The position numbers were made by a program, and so were the translations under genes. The notes below the pieces were generated by a model, which made no database searches, was not told where the DNA came from, and worked only from the letters and a program-made list of their open reading frames with translations. A stretch of 64,000 nucleotides of DNA from the NCBI RefSeq assembly GCF_000009945.1, contig NC_007899.1, positions 744,001 to 808,000 of the forward strand, in the 5' to 3' direction. Shown piece after piece: positions 47,363 through 57,714 of this stretch. How positions within the stretch are numbered: the stretch's first letter is position 1; each line of letters opens with the position of its first letter. Source of the stretch: Chlamydia felis Fe/C-56. Lineage in GTDB: Bacteria; Chlamydiota; Chlamydiia; Chlamydiales; Chlamydiaceae.

Positions 47363-47393
47363 AGAGCTGGTTTATTTATAAATAAACAGCTCT
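47363..47393 (+). terminator. Strong hairpin after lon
   Basis: AGAGCTG, then TTTATT, pairs with AATAAA and CAGCTCT, with a single bulged G. It starts 17 bases after the lon stop. The following bases ATATTCTTCTT are T-rich rather than a pure T run, giving a probable intrinsic terminator. Confidence 0.7.
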
Positions 47394-47486
47394 ATATTCT
47401 TCTTGCAAAAAAAACTGTATATTTACAAACGTTTCCAAAATTTCTAAACTGCACATTTTAAAAATGAACTTACACAGCAGTTTTTC

Positions 47487-48131
47487 ATGACTCTCCCAGG
47501 ATCAACTTTCGATGTTTCTGTCACCAAAAATCCGACTCAACATTCTATAACAACAGATCTAGCTAAAAAATCAGAAAAGAAGAAAGAGGGTAGTCTTATT
47601 GCTCTGATTGGCATGATAGTCTTAGCTCTACTAGCTGCAGTGATGGCAGGAGGATTTCTTGTGACGCCATTTTTTCCTGAGGGAGTTTATATTGGCATCT
47701 CAGCTCTCGCCTCACTTCTCATCAGTATTTTGCTGTTTCCTATATTCATAAGCAGGTTTTCACCTTCCACTCTTCCTACACGCCCTAAAGATTTAGATCT
47801 CTCTAAGCTCGACACACGATACAATCGCCTACTCCACGAGATCATCAAAGAAGATGAGAAAAAGTACGAACAGGAACAGAAAGAAAAAGTCCAAAGAAAG
47901 CCAAGAAGTTTAAGATGCCGCCCAAAACAACAAACTAACGAATCTTCTTCTGATGAAACACCGAAACCACGAAGAAAAACATCAGGCATCTTAAATTTAA
48001 TTCGCCCCAAAACTTCCTCGTCGAACATGTCTTCTAGTTTATCCTCTCACGATTCGGATTCCTCTGCTACAGAATCCCCACCCCAACCTAAAGTTATGAT
48101 TAGTTCGAGTCTCCCTACTAGGCATCGCTAA
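47487..48131 (+). CDS. Putative inclusion membrane protein (CT345-type)
   Basis: A 214-residue protein. A polar N-terminus (about 1-36) is followed by two hydrophobic segments (about 37-62 and 66-92) with a short FFPEG turn, then a long basic, Ser-rich tail (about 95-214) with many Lys/Arg and Ser stretches. The bilobed hydrophobic pair and place between lon and rnz match CT345, an Inc candidate. It carries no enzyme motif. The tail would face the host cytosol if it is an Inc protein. It is separated from lon by a terminator, so it likely has its own promoter. Confidence 0.68.
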   Translation: MTLPGSTFDVSVTKNPTQHSITTDLAKKSEKKKEGSLIALIGMIVLALLAAVMAGGFLVTPFFPEGVYIGISALASLLISILLFPIFISRFSPSTLPTRPKDLDLSKLDTRYNRLLHEIIKEDEKKYEQEQKEKVQRKPRSLRCRPKQQTNESSSDETPKPRRKTSGILNLIRPKTSSSNMSSSLSSHDSDSSATESPPQPKVMISSSLPTRHR

Positions 48132-48261
48132 GCCCCCAAATGCATAGATTAAATTAAAAATAAAATTCACAATACTTGGCAGTAAGTTCTAGTAGAGTAT
48201 TTTTAGTAGATTGGTTTATTCTATTTTTTTGTTTTTCCCATAAAAGCTTTCTTCTAAATTT

Positions 48262-49182
48262 ATGAGCTGTAGAGAATTAATTGTTTTGGGTTGTTCCAGT
48301 CAACAGCCTACGAGAACACGCAACCAAGGGGCTTACCTATTTCGATGGAATAACGAAGGCTTGCTTTTTGATCCCGGAGAGGGAACTCAAAGACAATTCA
48401 TTTTCGCTAATATTGCTCCTACCGTAGTCTCCAGAATCTTTATTAGCCATTTTCACGGAGATCATTGCCTAGGTTTAGGCTCTATGCTTATGAGGTTGAA
48501 CTTAGATAAGGTTACTCACCCCATACATTGCTACTATCCAGCTTCAGGGAAAAAGTACTTTGATAGGCTACGCTATGGCACTATTTACCATGAAACAATT
48601 CATGTTATCGAGCATCCTATAGATCGAGAAGGTATTGTTGAGGATTTTGGAAGTTTTCGTATCGAAGCGCGTAGGCTCGACCATCTTGTTGATACTTTAG
48701 GATGGAGAATTACCGAACCCGACACTATAAAATTCATTCCAGAGAAAATTAAAGCCTGTGGACTACGTGGACCCATCATGCAAGATCTCCTTCGTGACAA
48801 GCAGATAACGATAAACGGAAAAACTCTATACCTTAAAGATCTAAGCTATGTGAGAAAAGGAGATAGCGTTGCTGTAATTTCTGATTCCCTTCCCTGTCAA
48901 TCGGTTATAGATTTAGCTAGAGACGCCAGAATAATGTTGTGTGAGAGCACATATCTTGAAGAGCATCGCCATTTGGCAAAGAGCCACTACCATATGACAG
49001 CAAAGCAAGCAGCCACACAAGCTTTAGCTGCAGGTGCTCAACAGCTTGTGCTGACACACTTTTCCGCTCGCTATTTAAATTCTAGAGAGTTTGAATTAGA
49101 AGCGAAGGAAATTTTCCCAAATGTGTTTGCAGCTGAAGAATTTCGTAGCTACTCCTTCCCTAAAAATCCTCCTTCTAAATAA
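48262..49182 (+). CDS. rnz: Ribonuclease Z
   Basis: A 306-residue metallo-beta-lactamase-fold RNase. Metal-binding segments are [13 protein letters not shown] (HxHxDH) near residue 60, VISDSLP with the bridging aspartate, and LTHFSARY with a late histidine. The EST loop [20 protein letters not shown] is the RNase Z exosite-side motif. It trims the 3' end of tRNA precursors lacking encoded CCA. xerC begins 42 bases after it on the same strand. Confidence 0.96.
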
Positions 49183-49224
49183 ATCTCTATAAGGAGATAC
49201 TCTAGAAAAGTACTCAGGAACACC

Positions 49225-50163
49225 ATGGTCTCAGCTTTTTATGCTTTTCTAGATTACCTAAAAAACATAAAAGCAGCGTCTCCCCATACTCTAAGGAACT
49301 ACTGCATAGATCTAAATAGCTTTAAAGTCTTCTTAGAAAAACATGGAAAACTCTCTCCCTCCATGCCCATTTGTTTATTTTCCAAAGAAAGACAAGAAAC
49401 GAATCTTCCCTTCTCTCTATTTACGAAAGATGCTGTACGTCTCTACATACTAGAATTAATGCAGGAAAACAAAGCGAAACGCACAATAAAACGTCGCCTC
49501 TCAGCTATTAAAAGCTTCTCACATTATTGTTTAAAACATCGCATCCTACTTGAAGATCCAACAGAGACAATTCACGGCCCCAGATTACCCAAAGAATTGC
49601 CCTCACCTATTACCTATGAGCAAGTAGAAATACTCATGGCAACTCCCGATCTCTCAAAATATACAGGATTACGTGACCGCTGCTTATTAGAATTATTCTA
49701 CAGTTCAGGATTGCGTATTAGCGAAATTGTCTCTTTAAACCACTGGGACATCGATTTTAACTCTAACCTCATTCGCATCCGTGGAAAAGGGAAAAAAGAA
49801 CGAATTATTCCTATTACTACTCTAGCTGCCCAGTGGCTAAAACAGTACCTAAATCATCCAGAAAGAGCAGGTGTTGCAAAAGACAGTCAAGCGATTTTTT
49901 TAAATTGTTTTGGAACAAGATTAACCACGCGCTCTATTGATAGGAAATTTCAAAAATATCTTCGTCTTTCGGGTTTATCAGGAAATATTACTCCCCATAC
50001 AATCCGCCATACAATTGCCACACACTGGTTAGAGAACGGTATGGATTTAAAAACTATTCAAGCTCTTCTTGGACATAGTTCTTTAGAAACAACAACAATC
50101 TATACCCATGTATCTATGAAGCTTAAAAAGCAAACACACAATGAGTCTCATCCACACGGCTAA
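49225..50163 (+). CDS. xerC: Tyrosine recombinase XerC
   Basis: A 312-residue site-specific recombinase. The N-terminal SAM-like core-binding domain (about 1-105) is followed by the catalytic domain with R in [11 protein letters not shown] in [22 protein letters not shown] (His and Arg), [10 protein letters not shown], and the nucleophile tyrosine in TTIYTHV. With XerD it resolves chromosome dimers at dif near the terminus. It is an ordinary Xer protein, not an integrase of a mobile element: no att sites or phage genes are nearby. Confidence 0.95.
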
Positions 50164-50215
50164 ACCTTAGGCAAACCTCTTGTGCTCTAAGATCCTCTTT
50201 GTTATGCTGTCTGCT

Positions 50216-51805
50216 ATGAGCATCGTACTTGATAAAATCGGCAAAACTTTAGGCACACGCGTACTGTTCGATGACGTTTCCGTCGTCTTCAACCCTGGAA
50301 ATCGTTATGGATTAACAGGACCTAACGGTGCGGGAAAATCTACCCTCTTAAAAATTATCACAGGTGTCGTAGAGCCTACTCGTGGATCTATTTCTTTACC
50401 TAAAAAGGTGGGTATCTTACGCCAAAATATCGACAGCTTTGGCAATATTTCTGTTTTAGATTGCGTTATTATGGGTAACGCTCGGTTGTGGGATGCCTTA
50501 CAACAAAGAGATGCTTTATACTTGGAAGATTTCACCGACGCCATTGGCATTAAACTTGGCGAAATAGAAGAGATCATCGGCGAGGAAAATGGTTATCGGG
50601 CAGAATCTGAAGCTGAAGAGCTTCTCACAGGGATCGGGATCCCCGAAGAATTGTTTAACAACAAAATGTCCACGATTCCCATAGATTTGCAATTTCGTGT
50701 TCTCCTATGCCAGTCCTTGTTTGGTCATCCCGAAGCTCTTCTTCTGGACGAGCCTACAAACCACTTAGATATTCATTCTATTAACTGGTTAGGAAACTTT
50801 TTAAAAGATTACGATGGAACAGTGATTGTTGTTAGCCACGACAGGCACTTTTTAAATACCATTACTACCCACATTGCTGATATCGATTATGATACCGTCA
50901 TTATCTATCCTGGAAATTACGATGCCATGGTAGAAATGAAAACAGCTTCTAGAGATCAAGAGAAGGCCGATATCAAATCTAAAGAAAAGAAAATCGCCCA
51001 ACTTAAAGAATTTGTAGCTAAATTTGGGGCAGGTTCTCGAGCTAGTCAGGTACAATCTCGTTTAAGAGAAATTAAAAAGCTCCAACCTCAGGAATTAAAG
51101 AAGTCTAACATTCAGCGTCCTTACATACGTTTTCCTTTGTCAGAAAAAGCTTCCGGGAAGGTAGTCTTTTCTATAGAAAGTATTACAAAAAGTTACAATG
51201 GCGAAGAGCCTATATTCCAGCCCTTCTCTTTGGAGATATATCAAGGAGACAAGCTAGGGATTATCGGAAATAACGGTCTTGGGAAAACAACATTAATGAA
51301 GCTCTTAGCCGGTGTAGAGAGTCCTAATCAAGGGGCTATAAAAATTGGTCATCAGGTTGCTTATTCCTATTTTCCTCAAAATCACTCTGATGTTTTAAAA
51401 GACTGTGGAAATGAGACTCTGTTTGAATGGTTACGCAACCGAAAAACAGGGATCAACGATCAGGAAATACGCAGTGTTTTAGGGAAGATGTTATTTGGAG
51501 GAGATGACGCTTTCAAACAAATTAAGGCGTTATCAGGGGGAGAAACAGCTCGTTTGCTGATGGCGGGAATGATGCTGGAAAATCACAACGTGTTGATTCT
51601 TGACGAAGCAAACAACCATTTGGATCTAGAATCTGTTTCTGCACTGGCCTGGGCGATTAATGATTATAAAGGCACCTCTATCTTTGTTTCTCACGACAGA
51701 ACATTAATCGAAGAGTGTGCAACAAAATTGCTTATCTTTGATAAGGGCAAAATTACTTTCTTTGATGGGACTATGGCTGACTATACAAGCAGCAGCAAGC
51801 TATAA
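50216..51805 (+). CDS. ABC-F family ATPase, YbiT-like
   Basis: A 529-residue protein with two ATP-binding cassettes and no membrane segment, so a ribosome-associated ABC-F rather than a transporter. Walker A sites are GPNGAGKST and GNNGLGKTT. The first cassette lacks the usual LSGGQ: it reads STIPIDLQFRVLL before LLLDEPTNHLD. The second has ALSGGETARLL but an altered Walker B, LDEANNHLD. The first feature and the DRHFLN...YPGNYD segment agree with the YbiT subgroup. I chose ATG 50216; starts at 50180 and 50204 are possible. It is 52 bases after xerC and 44 before maf. Confidence 0.9.
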   Translation: MSIVLDKIGKTLGTRVLFDDVSVVFNPGNRYGLTGPNGAGKSTLLKIITGVVEPTRGSISLPKKVGILRQNIDSFGNISVLDCVIMGNARLWDALQQRDALYLEDFTDAIGIKLGEIEEIIGEENGYRAESEAEELLTGIGIPEELFNNKMSTIPIDLQFRVLLCQSLFGHPEALLLDEPTNHLDIHSINWLGNFLKDYDGTVIVVSHDRHFLNTITTHIADIDYDTVIIYPGNYDAMVEMKTASRDQEKADIKSKEKKIAQLKEFVAKFGAGSRASQVQSRLREIKKLQPQELKKSNIQRPYIRFPLSEKASGKVVFSIESITKSYNGEEPIFQPFSLEIYQGDKLGIIGNNGLGKTTLMKLLAGVESPNQGAIKIGHQVAYSYFPQNHSDVLKDCGNETLFEWLRNRKTGINDQEIRSVLGKMLFGGDDAFKQIKALSGGETARLLMAGMMLENHNVLILDEANNHLDLESVSALAWAINDYKGTSIFVSHDRTLIEECATKLLIFDKGKITFFDGTMADYTSSSKL

Positions 51806-51849
51806 GCCTAAGCTGCGTGGCGGTTTGGGACATATTTTACTGAGGTCAT

Positions 51850-52440
51850 ATGGAACCACAATTAATCTTGGGCTCTTCTTCTCCACGAAGAAAATCAATC
51901 CTGCAGTACTTCCGTATTCCTTTTACCTGTATTTCACCAAGTTTCGAAGAACGTTCTGTTCCTTATCAGGGTGATCCTGTTGCATATTCTCAAGAATTAG
52001 CTGTAGGAAAAGCAGAATCTATAGTACAAGACCACAATCCTGAAGGAGTGATTCTTACAGCAGATACCGTTGTTATCTATAAGGGAAAAGTTTTCAATAA
52101 GCCGGGTTCTCATGATGAGGCTATTGAAATGCTAAAAACGTTAAGTGGTCAAACGCATTCTATAATTACAAGTGTTGCTCTTCTTCAACAAAAGAAATTG
52201 ATGGTTGGCCAAGAAACAACACAGGTGACCTTCAACAAACTTCCAGAAGAGTATTTGGGAAGATATGTCGAGGCATTTTCCACGTTAGATAAGTGTGGGG
52301 GCTATAGCACTCAAGAAGGTGGAGGATTGATTATTCATAATATCCAGGGTTGTGCATACAACGTCCAGGGTCTTCCGATTAGAACATTGTATCATCTCTT
52401 GCTGGAGTTCGACATTAACTTATGGGATTATCTCGTTTAA
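51850..52440 (+). CDS. maf: Maf-family nucleoside triphosphate pyrophosphatase
   Basis: A 196-residue Maf protein. The family start [14 protein letters not shown] and the active segments [16 protein letters not shown] and [10 protein letters not shown] are present. Maf proteins hydrolyse dTTP/UTP or modified nucleotides and affect septum formation in some bacteria. GAGG lies 6 bases before ATG 51850. The end overlaps the next gene by 19 bases, so they are likely co-translated. Confidence 0.95.
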   Translation: MEPQLILGSSSPRRKSILQYFRIPFTCISPSFEERSVPYQGDPVAYSQELAVGKAESIVQDHNPEGVILTADTVVIYKGKVFNKPGSHDEAIEMLKTLSGQTHSIITSVALLQQKKLMVGQETTQVTFNKLPEEYLGRYVEAFSTLDKCGGYSTQEGGGLIIHNIQGCAYNVQGLPIRTLYHLLLEFDINLWDYLV

Positions 52441-54128
52441 TTATATCCCTAGGAATACTTTTAGGTTTTCCCAGTGTAGTATTTGGTAACTTCCCCGATC
52501 CAGTAAGCCATAAGATTCTTTATATTAGCCAAAGATCTGTAGAAAAAGCTCTTACATCCTACTTAGAAGCTTTAGAAACTCACGGAGATCATGACTTTAC
52601 TTTATTAAGAAAAATCTCTGAGAATTGTTTAAGGCAGGGGTTACGTTCTGACGACCCGTATATTCGAAAAAGTACCATTATCGGAGCAGGTATTGTAGGT
52701 TCTTCAGAAGCTTTGGAGATTCTTTCTCAAGCTATGGAAACGGAAGATCCTCTTCAGCAACTGTTAGTGTTATCTGCTTTATCCTCCAATCTAGGGAAAA
52801 CATCGGACGAGCTTTTATTTAAAGCGCTAGCTTCTGCCTATCCTGTGATCCGTTTAGAAGCCGCCTATCGTCTAGCGGGACTAAAAAATATTAAAGTTAT
52901 CGACCATCTTCATTCTTTTATTCATAAACTTCCCGAAGAAATTCAATGTCTTTCCACAGCAATCTTTTTAAGATTAGAAACTGAAGAGTCTGATACGTAT
53001 ATCCGCCAGATGCTTTCATCGACAAGAAGTGCTACAAGGAATTACACAGCTTTGCTCATTGGTGAATATCAACAAAAACGGTTCTTGCCTACATTAAGGA
53101 GTTTATTAACAAGTGCCTCCCCTTTAGATCGTGAAGCAGCTGTTTATGCCCTAGGAATGTTAAAAGATGGTCAGAGCTATACTACCATAAAAAAGCTCTC
53201 AGAAAGAAACGATCCGGATCTATCTTTAGCTTCTGCTCAAGCATTAATTGCGATTGGGAAGGAAGAAGATGCTCTTCCTATTTTTGAAAAGCAGATTGAG
53301 GAAGAGCGCTCAACAGCTCTTTATACAGCACGATTATTATCTAAAGAAACAGGAATTCCGCTATTACTTCCTGTATTTTTAAATACGAAAAACAGCGAAG
53401 CAAAATTAAATGCTGCTCTGGCTTTGATACATTTAGGATGCGACCACCCCCTTCTTCTTGAATACATCACGGAGTGGTTAGTACAACAACACTATAGCCA
53501 AGCATTAATTCCCACATTTTCTAAGGGGCGAGCTACACAAGCATGGAAATGCAGAGGGATTATCCTTCCTCAAAATCCTACAGAACGTGCTAAGGCCTTA
53601 TCGATCATCCAAAATGCTGAAGAGCAGATTCTTGTTACTCTATTGCGGTTGCCTAAAGAAGCCTATCTTCCCTATATAGAGAAGATCTTATTAAGTCAGA
53701 AAACAGCTCTAGCTTCTAAGGCAATTACCTTTTTAGCGCATTCTTCTCATCAACAGGCTTTAGAAATCCTTTCCCGAGCCTCACAGCTTCCTGGAGAGCC
53801 GATAATCCGAGCTTATGCTGATTTAGCTTTATATAATCTCACTAAAGATCCTGAAAAAAAGTTATCCTTACATCGTTACGCTCAGGATCTCATTCAAGAA
53901 ACACTATTGTTCATTGATACCGAAGACAGACAGCCTCATCCAGATTCTCCTTATCTTCGTTATCAAGTTACTCCAGAAACACGAGCAAAGCTCATGTTAG
54001 ATATCCTAGAAACTCTCGTGGTATCGAAGACACATGAAGATATTCGCTTTCTTATTCAGCTAATGACACAGGCAAAAGCCAAAAACTGTCATATTTTAGC
54101 TGGGTTATTGATGAAAATTGTAGAATAA
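52422..54128 (+). CDS. Exported HEAT-repeat protein
   Basis: A 568-residue protein with a signal peptide (residues about 1-22, VVFG then N) and, from about 60 onward, many HEAT-like helical repeats. Examples are [52 protein letters not shown] and [20 protein letters not shown] repeats form curved protein-binding scaffolds. No enzyme motif is seen. It overlaps maf by 19 bases and is followed 10 bases later by an LptD-like gene. The pairing suggests a periplasmic role in outer-membrane or LPS assembly, but this is inference. It matches a conserved chlamydial gene in the CT350-CT352 region. Confidence 0.75.
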   Translation: MGLSRLIISLGILLGFPSVVFGNFPDPVSHKILYISQRSVEKALTSYLEALETHGDHDFTLLRKISENCLRQGLRSDDPYIRKSTIIGAGIVGSSEALEILSQAMETEDPLQQLLVLSALSSNLGKTSDELLFKALASAYPVIRLEAAYRLAGLKNIKVIDHLHSFIHKLPEEIQCLSTAIFLRLETEESDTYIRQMLSSTRSATRNYTALLIGEYQQKRFLPTLRSLLTSASPLDREAAVYALGMLKDGQSYTTIKKLSERNDPDLSLASAQALIAIGKEEDALPIFEKQIEEERSTALYTARLLSKETGIPLLLPVFLNTKNSEAKLNAALALIHLGCDHPLLLEYITEWLVQQHYSQALIPTFSKGRATQAWKCRGIILPQNPTERAKALSIIQNAEEQILVTLLRLPKEAYLPYIEKILLSQKTALASKAITFLAHSSHQQALEILSRASQLPGEPIIRAYADLALYNLTKDPEKKLSLHRYAQDLIQETLLFIDTEDRQPHPDSPYLRYQVTPETRAKLMLDILETLVVSKTHEDIRFLIQLMTQAKAKNCHILAGLLMKIVE

Positions 54129-54138
54129 CGGGAGACAT

Positions 54139-56235
54139 ATGAATCGTTACTTCCCCTACCTTATTCTATCAGCTCTACTAGCATTTTCTTCTTCTGTAAA
54201 GGCATTAACGCATAAGGAAGCCGCAAGAAAAAAAGTCTCCTATCTAAGTCATTTTAAAGGGGTCTCTGGGACATTAGACATTGAAGATGGTGTATTAAAC
54301 ATTCATAATAATCTGCGCATACAAGCCAATCGCGCGTATGTGGATAATGTTCCTGATCGTGGTATGAAGTTAATTGCCCATGGAAATGTCATGGTCAATT
54401 ACCGAGGAAAGACTTTAGTTTGTGATTACCTAGAGTACTACGAAGACACTGATTCTTGTCTTTTGACTAACGGTAGATTTGCCATGTATCCGTGGTTTTT
54501 AGGAGGATCAATGATGACATTGACTCCGGAGACCTTGATTATCCATAAGGGATATATATCCACCTCTGAGGGACCTAAAAAACATATTTGCCTCTCCGGA
54601 GATTATTTAGAATACTCTTCAGATAGTGTGCTTTCTATAGGAAAGACAACATTTAGCATTTGTAACATTCCGGTGTTATTCTTTCCGCAATTTTCCATTA
54701 TGCCTATGGAAATTCCCAAACCTCCAATTAATTTCCGTGGGGGTACTGGAGGATTTTTAGGTTCCTATTTAGGGATTAGCTACTCGCCAATTTCCAAAAA
54801 GCATTTCCAATCTACATTTTTCCTAGACAGCTTTTTCAAACATGGCATTGGGGTGGGCTATAATATGCACTTCTCCCAAAAAGAGAATCCTAAAAATGTC
54901 TTCAACGTGAAAAGTTACTATGCTCATCGCCTAGCGATTGACATGGCAGAACCTCGAGATCGCTATCGTTTCCATGGGGATTTTTCTCTTTCGCATAAAC
55001 AGGCAAGTTTATCCGGAGAATATCATGTTAGTGACAGCTGGGAAACGGTTGCAGATATTTTCCCAAATAACTTTTCTTTAAAAAATACTGGCCCTACGCA
55101 AGTTCGCTTAACTTGGAGTGATGTGTTATTTGATGGTAGCCTATCCTCTTCTGTGAGAGTAAATCCCTTCCAGAATGTGAATCAAGAGCTTCCCTATCTA
55201 TCTTTGAAACAACGTCCAGTGAGCATTAAAAATACGGGGATTTTTATTGAGAACCTATTTGAGTGTGGATACTTGAACTTTGCCTTTAGCAATAACATTC
55301 CTGGTTCTAACTTCTCGTCATTACGTGCATCAGCCTCTCCTAAGATCTATCGTTCGATTCCCTTATTTATAGGAACTCTGACTCCAACGGCTTCGGCCTC
55401 TGCAATTTACTACAGCAGTGTCCCGAAAACATTCTCGCGTCATTGCCAAGCTTCTGCGAAAATAAATTTAGATTATCGTTTCTCCGCATATAAGAATTAC
55501 CTACACACGAGACATATTGTAGAACCATTTGTTTCTTTTACTTCGACAACACATCCTTTAGCAAAGAATCATGAGCATTATATCTTTTCTATAAACGATG
55601 CCTTTGCTTCCCTACATTTAGGTAAAATTGGTATAGAATCTTTCATATACAGTAGAGTTTCTCCAAGCGCGCCTCGAGTCTCGGCAAAACTTTGGACAAC
55701 GCAAATCTTTAAAAATACCTTTGCCAGATCGACATTTCCTAAAACGGCATGTACGATTTCCCTCCCTTTAGACCGTAAGAACACTCTATCTTTAGATGCT
55801 GAATGGATTTGGAAAAAACATTGCTGGGATCATATGAATCTCCTTTGGCAATGGATAGGAAGTGATAATATAGGCCTAACCTTAGAATTTCTGCATCGAA
55901 GTAAATACAGCCTTCTTAAATGCGATAAGGAAAATTATATTTTAGATGTGAGTCGCGCACCTGAGGAGCTTTTCAATTCTCCATTATCGGATCGGCGCAA
56001 CCTCATTTTAGGAAAAGTGTTTGTTCGTCCTCATCCTTGCTGGAATTACCATTTAACATTGAGATATGGCTGGCATAGATTACATACACCAAGCTATCTC
56101 GAATATCAGATGATTTTAGGAACAAAAGTCTTTGAACATTGGCAGTTATATTCTGTGTATGAGAAAAGAGAAGCGGACAACCGCTTTTTCTTCTACCTCA
56201 AGCTCGATAAGCCTAGACGCCTACAGAATAAATAA
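54139..56235 (+). CDS. lptD: LPS-assembly protein LptD-like outer membrane protein
   Basis: A 698-residue protein. It has a signal peptide (about 1-22, ending VKA), an OstA-like beta-jellyroll (about 35-190; ANRAYVDNVPDRGMKLIAHG, GKTLVCDYLEYYED), then a C-terminal beta-barrel. The junction IPVLFFPQFSIMP...GGFLGSYLGISYSP is the LptD 'PxxxxP...GFL' pattern. LptD inserts lipopolysaccharide into the outer leaflet with LptE. The cysteines that form the E. coli disulfides are not conserved at the N-terminus. It is 10 bases after the HEAT-repeat gene and converges with def. Confidence 0.83.
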   Translation: MNRYFPYLILSALLAFSSSVKALTHKEAARKKVSYLSHFKGVSGTLDIEDGVLNIHNNLRIQANRAYVDNVPDRGMKLIAHGNVMVNYRGKTLVCDYLEYYEDTDSCLLTNGRFAMYPWFLGGSMMTLTPETLIIHKGYISTSEGPKKHICLSGDYLEYSSDSVLSIGKTTFSICNIPVLFFPQFSIMPMEIPKPPINFRGGTGGFLGSYLGISYSPISKKHFQSTFFLDSFFKHGIGVGYNMHFSQKENPKNVFNVKSYYAHRLAIDMAEPRDRYRFHGDFSLSHKQASLSGEYHVSDSWETVADIFPNNFSLKNTGPTQVRLTWSDVLFDGSLSSSVRVNPFQNVNQELPYLSLKQRPVSIKNTGIFIENLFECGYLNFAFSNNIPGSNFSSLRASASPKIYRSIPLFIGTLTPTASASAIYYSSVPKTFSRHCQASAKINLDYRFSAYKNYLHTRHIVEPFVSFTSTTHPLAKNHEHYIFSINDAFASLHLGKIGIESFIYSRVSPSAPRVSAKLWTTQIFKNTFARSTFPKTACTISLPLDRKNTLSLDAEWIWKKHCWDHMNLLWQWIGSDNIGLTLEFLHRSKYSLLKCDKENYILDVSRAPEELFNSPLSDRRNLILGKVFVRPHPCWNYHLTLRYGWHRLHTPSYLEYQMILGTKVFEHWQLYSVYEKREADNRFFFYLKLDKPRRLQNK

Positions 56236-56300
56236 TTTGTTTCCCTAGAATTCATTAAAGATCCTTGAGAGCTTGGAGAAACCCTACAATAAAAAAACGA

Positions 56301-56861
56301 TTAGGAAGCTCTATCTTCTGGCTTTACGTGAGCATGATAACGACGTCGTATCTTTTCTAGAGAAGCCTTAAACTTCTTAATGTCTTTAGGCTCTTCCATC
56401 TTATCGATATATAACACACCATGAAGATGGTCATTTTCATGCATAATGATTCGTGCGGGGAATCCTTCCAAATGTTCTGTGAATTCTTGACCATCAAGAT
56501 TTAGAGCCGTTACGGTAATACTTTGTGGACGATAGACGTCAGCACGAAGTCCAGGAATAGATAGACATCCTTCCCGACCAATAACGAGATCCTCAGAAGC
56601 GTTAGAAAGAACAGGATTGATATACACCTTTGGGAAATCACAAAAGATCAAGTCCCCGTCTTCGGTTTCTCCCTCAACACACACGACGAAAAGACTCAGA
56701 CTTTCTCCCACCTGAGGAGCTGCTAAGCCAACGCCTTTATGAGCTACCATAGTTTCGTACATATCTTGAACTAACTGACGAATCGTGTCAGTAATTTCAG
56801 GAATTATATCAGCCTTTCTACGTAGAATATGGCTGCCGTAATATTCTAATTCTCTAATCAT
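56301..56861 (-). CDS. def: Peptide deformylase
   Basis: A 186-residue metalloenzyme that removes the formyl group from new proteins. The three motifs are [18 protein letters not shown] with the metal cysteine, and MHENDHLHG with the HExxH zinc/iron site. Length is normal. It converges with the LptD-like gene, and a small secreted ORF and secG lie upstream on the same strand. Confidence 0.97.
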   Translation of the reverse strand: MIRELEYYGSHILRRKADIIPEITDTIRQLVQDMYETMVAHKGVGLAAPQVGESLSLFVVCVEGETEDGDLIFCDFPKVYINPVLSNASEDLVIGREGCLSIPGLRADVYRPQSITVTALNLDGQEFTEHLEGFPARIIMHENDHLHGVLYIDKMEEPKDIKKFKASLEKIRRRYHAHVKPEDRAS

Positions 56862-56885
56862 GATTTACACCCGAAGATTAAGCCG

Positions 56886-57032
56886 TTAATTAGCTTCTTC
56901 TACATTGAAAGGACAAACCGTAGGTGACGGAGCAGGTTGCTCTATCTCCCCTTCTTGAACTTCTTCTACAGAAAATATTGTAGAGACGGGCAGTAGACTA
57001 CAAAGGCAAAGTATACAAAAGAATTTTTTCAC
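56886..57032 (-). CDS. Possible small exported protein, 48 residues
   Basis: A short open frame between secG and def on the minus strand. It starts at GTG 57032 with two lysines, then a hydrophobic Cys-rich core (FFCILCLCSLLPVS) like a signal peptide, followed by an acidic Pro-containing tail of about 26 residues ending VEEAN. I see no good ribosome site. The signal-like start and the fit to the gap support it; length and weak start argue against it. Confidence 0.45.
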   Translation of the reverse strand: MKKFFCILCLCSLLPVSTIFSVEEVQEGEIEQPAPSPTVCPFNVEEAN

Positions 57033-57110
57033 AAGACCATAACTGGTTAAAATTTATTTCCGGAGAACACTGGCTTTTAGTAAAAATCGCTAGATCTTTA
57101 CCAAAGCGTC

Positions 57111-57425
57111 CTATTCCGTAGGAATTTCCTCTCCATCTGGAGAAACTTGTTCTAGAGCATTTATAGGCAGCTCTTGAGATTTTTTTCCTAAGTGTGTTGT
57201 TGCAAAGGAAAGAAACAGACAACTAAAACAAAAAGCGACAGCAAGCCAGGCTGTGACTTTCTTTAAGATATCTGGTGTCGACACACCAAAAACAGAATCT
57301 CCTGAATCCACACCAAAGGAAGAACCTAGTCCCATGCTCTTGCTTTCTTGAATCAAAATCAGTCCGCACAAAATTATGCACAAAAGAAGAAAAATAAATA
57401 AAAACGAATAAAACAAAGCTGTCAC
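57111..57425 (-). CDS. secG: Protein translocase subunit SecG
   Basis: A 104-residue SecG with two membrane helices (about 3-24 and 55-76). Between them is the family segment GLILIQESKSMGLGSSFG, equal to the 'LLQ.gkg.G.g..fG' core, then FGVSTPDILKKVTAWLA. It is part of SecYEG and helps SecA-driven export. The C-terminal tail is polar. It stands between tpiA (289 bases away) and the small exported ORF. Confidence 0.92.
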   Translation of the reverse strand: MTALFYSFLFIFLLLCIILCGLILIQESKSMGLGSSFGVDSGDSVFGVSTPDILKKVTAWLAVAFCFSCLFLSFATTHLGKKSQELPINALEQVSPDGEEIPTE

Positions 57426-57714
57426 AATGCTTCTCCTAAATCAATAAACCTACTTGAGGTGAATTCCGAACCCTTTCATCTATCACCTTCTTTCCTACAC
57501 TCTATAGAAAAAAACGGAGCAGTACTCGGGATCTTAAAAATCTCCTTTATGCAGCATTTTCAACAGAATATAAAAATCCCTAAAAAGGCTCTGGCAATAT
57601 TCTCGTATAAAACTAAATTAATCACCATATTGAAAAACATTTTATTTCTTTGAAACGCTATTCTTAGACAGAACCTTGCGTAGTTTTATGAAAAACTTTT
57701 TACTCTGGTAATAT

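Noticed and set aside
49225-50163. Tyrosine recombinase as sign of an integrated element
   Set aside because: The sequence is a housekeeping XerC in conserved chlamydial order, with no att repeats or mobile genes nearby.
57459-57653. 64-codon plus-strand frame between secG and tpiA
   Set aside because: GTG start directly joined to GAGG (no spacing), no signal or domain, and it runs against both neighbours.
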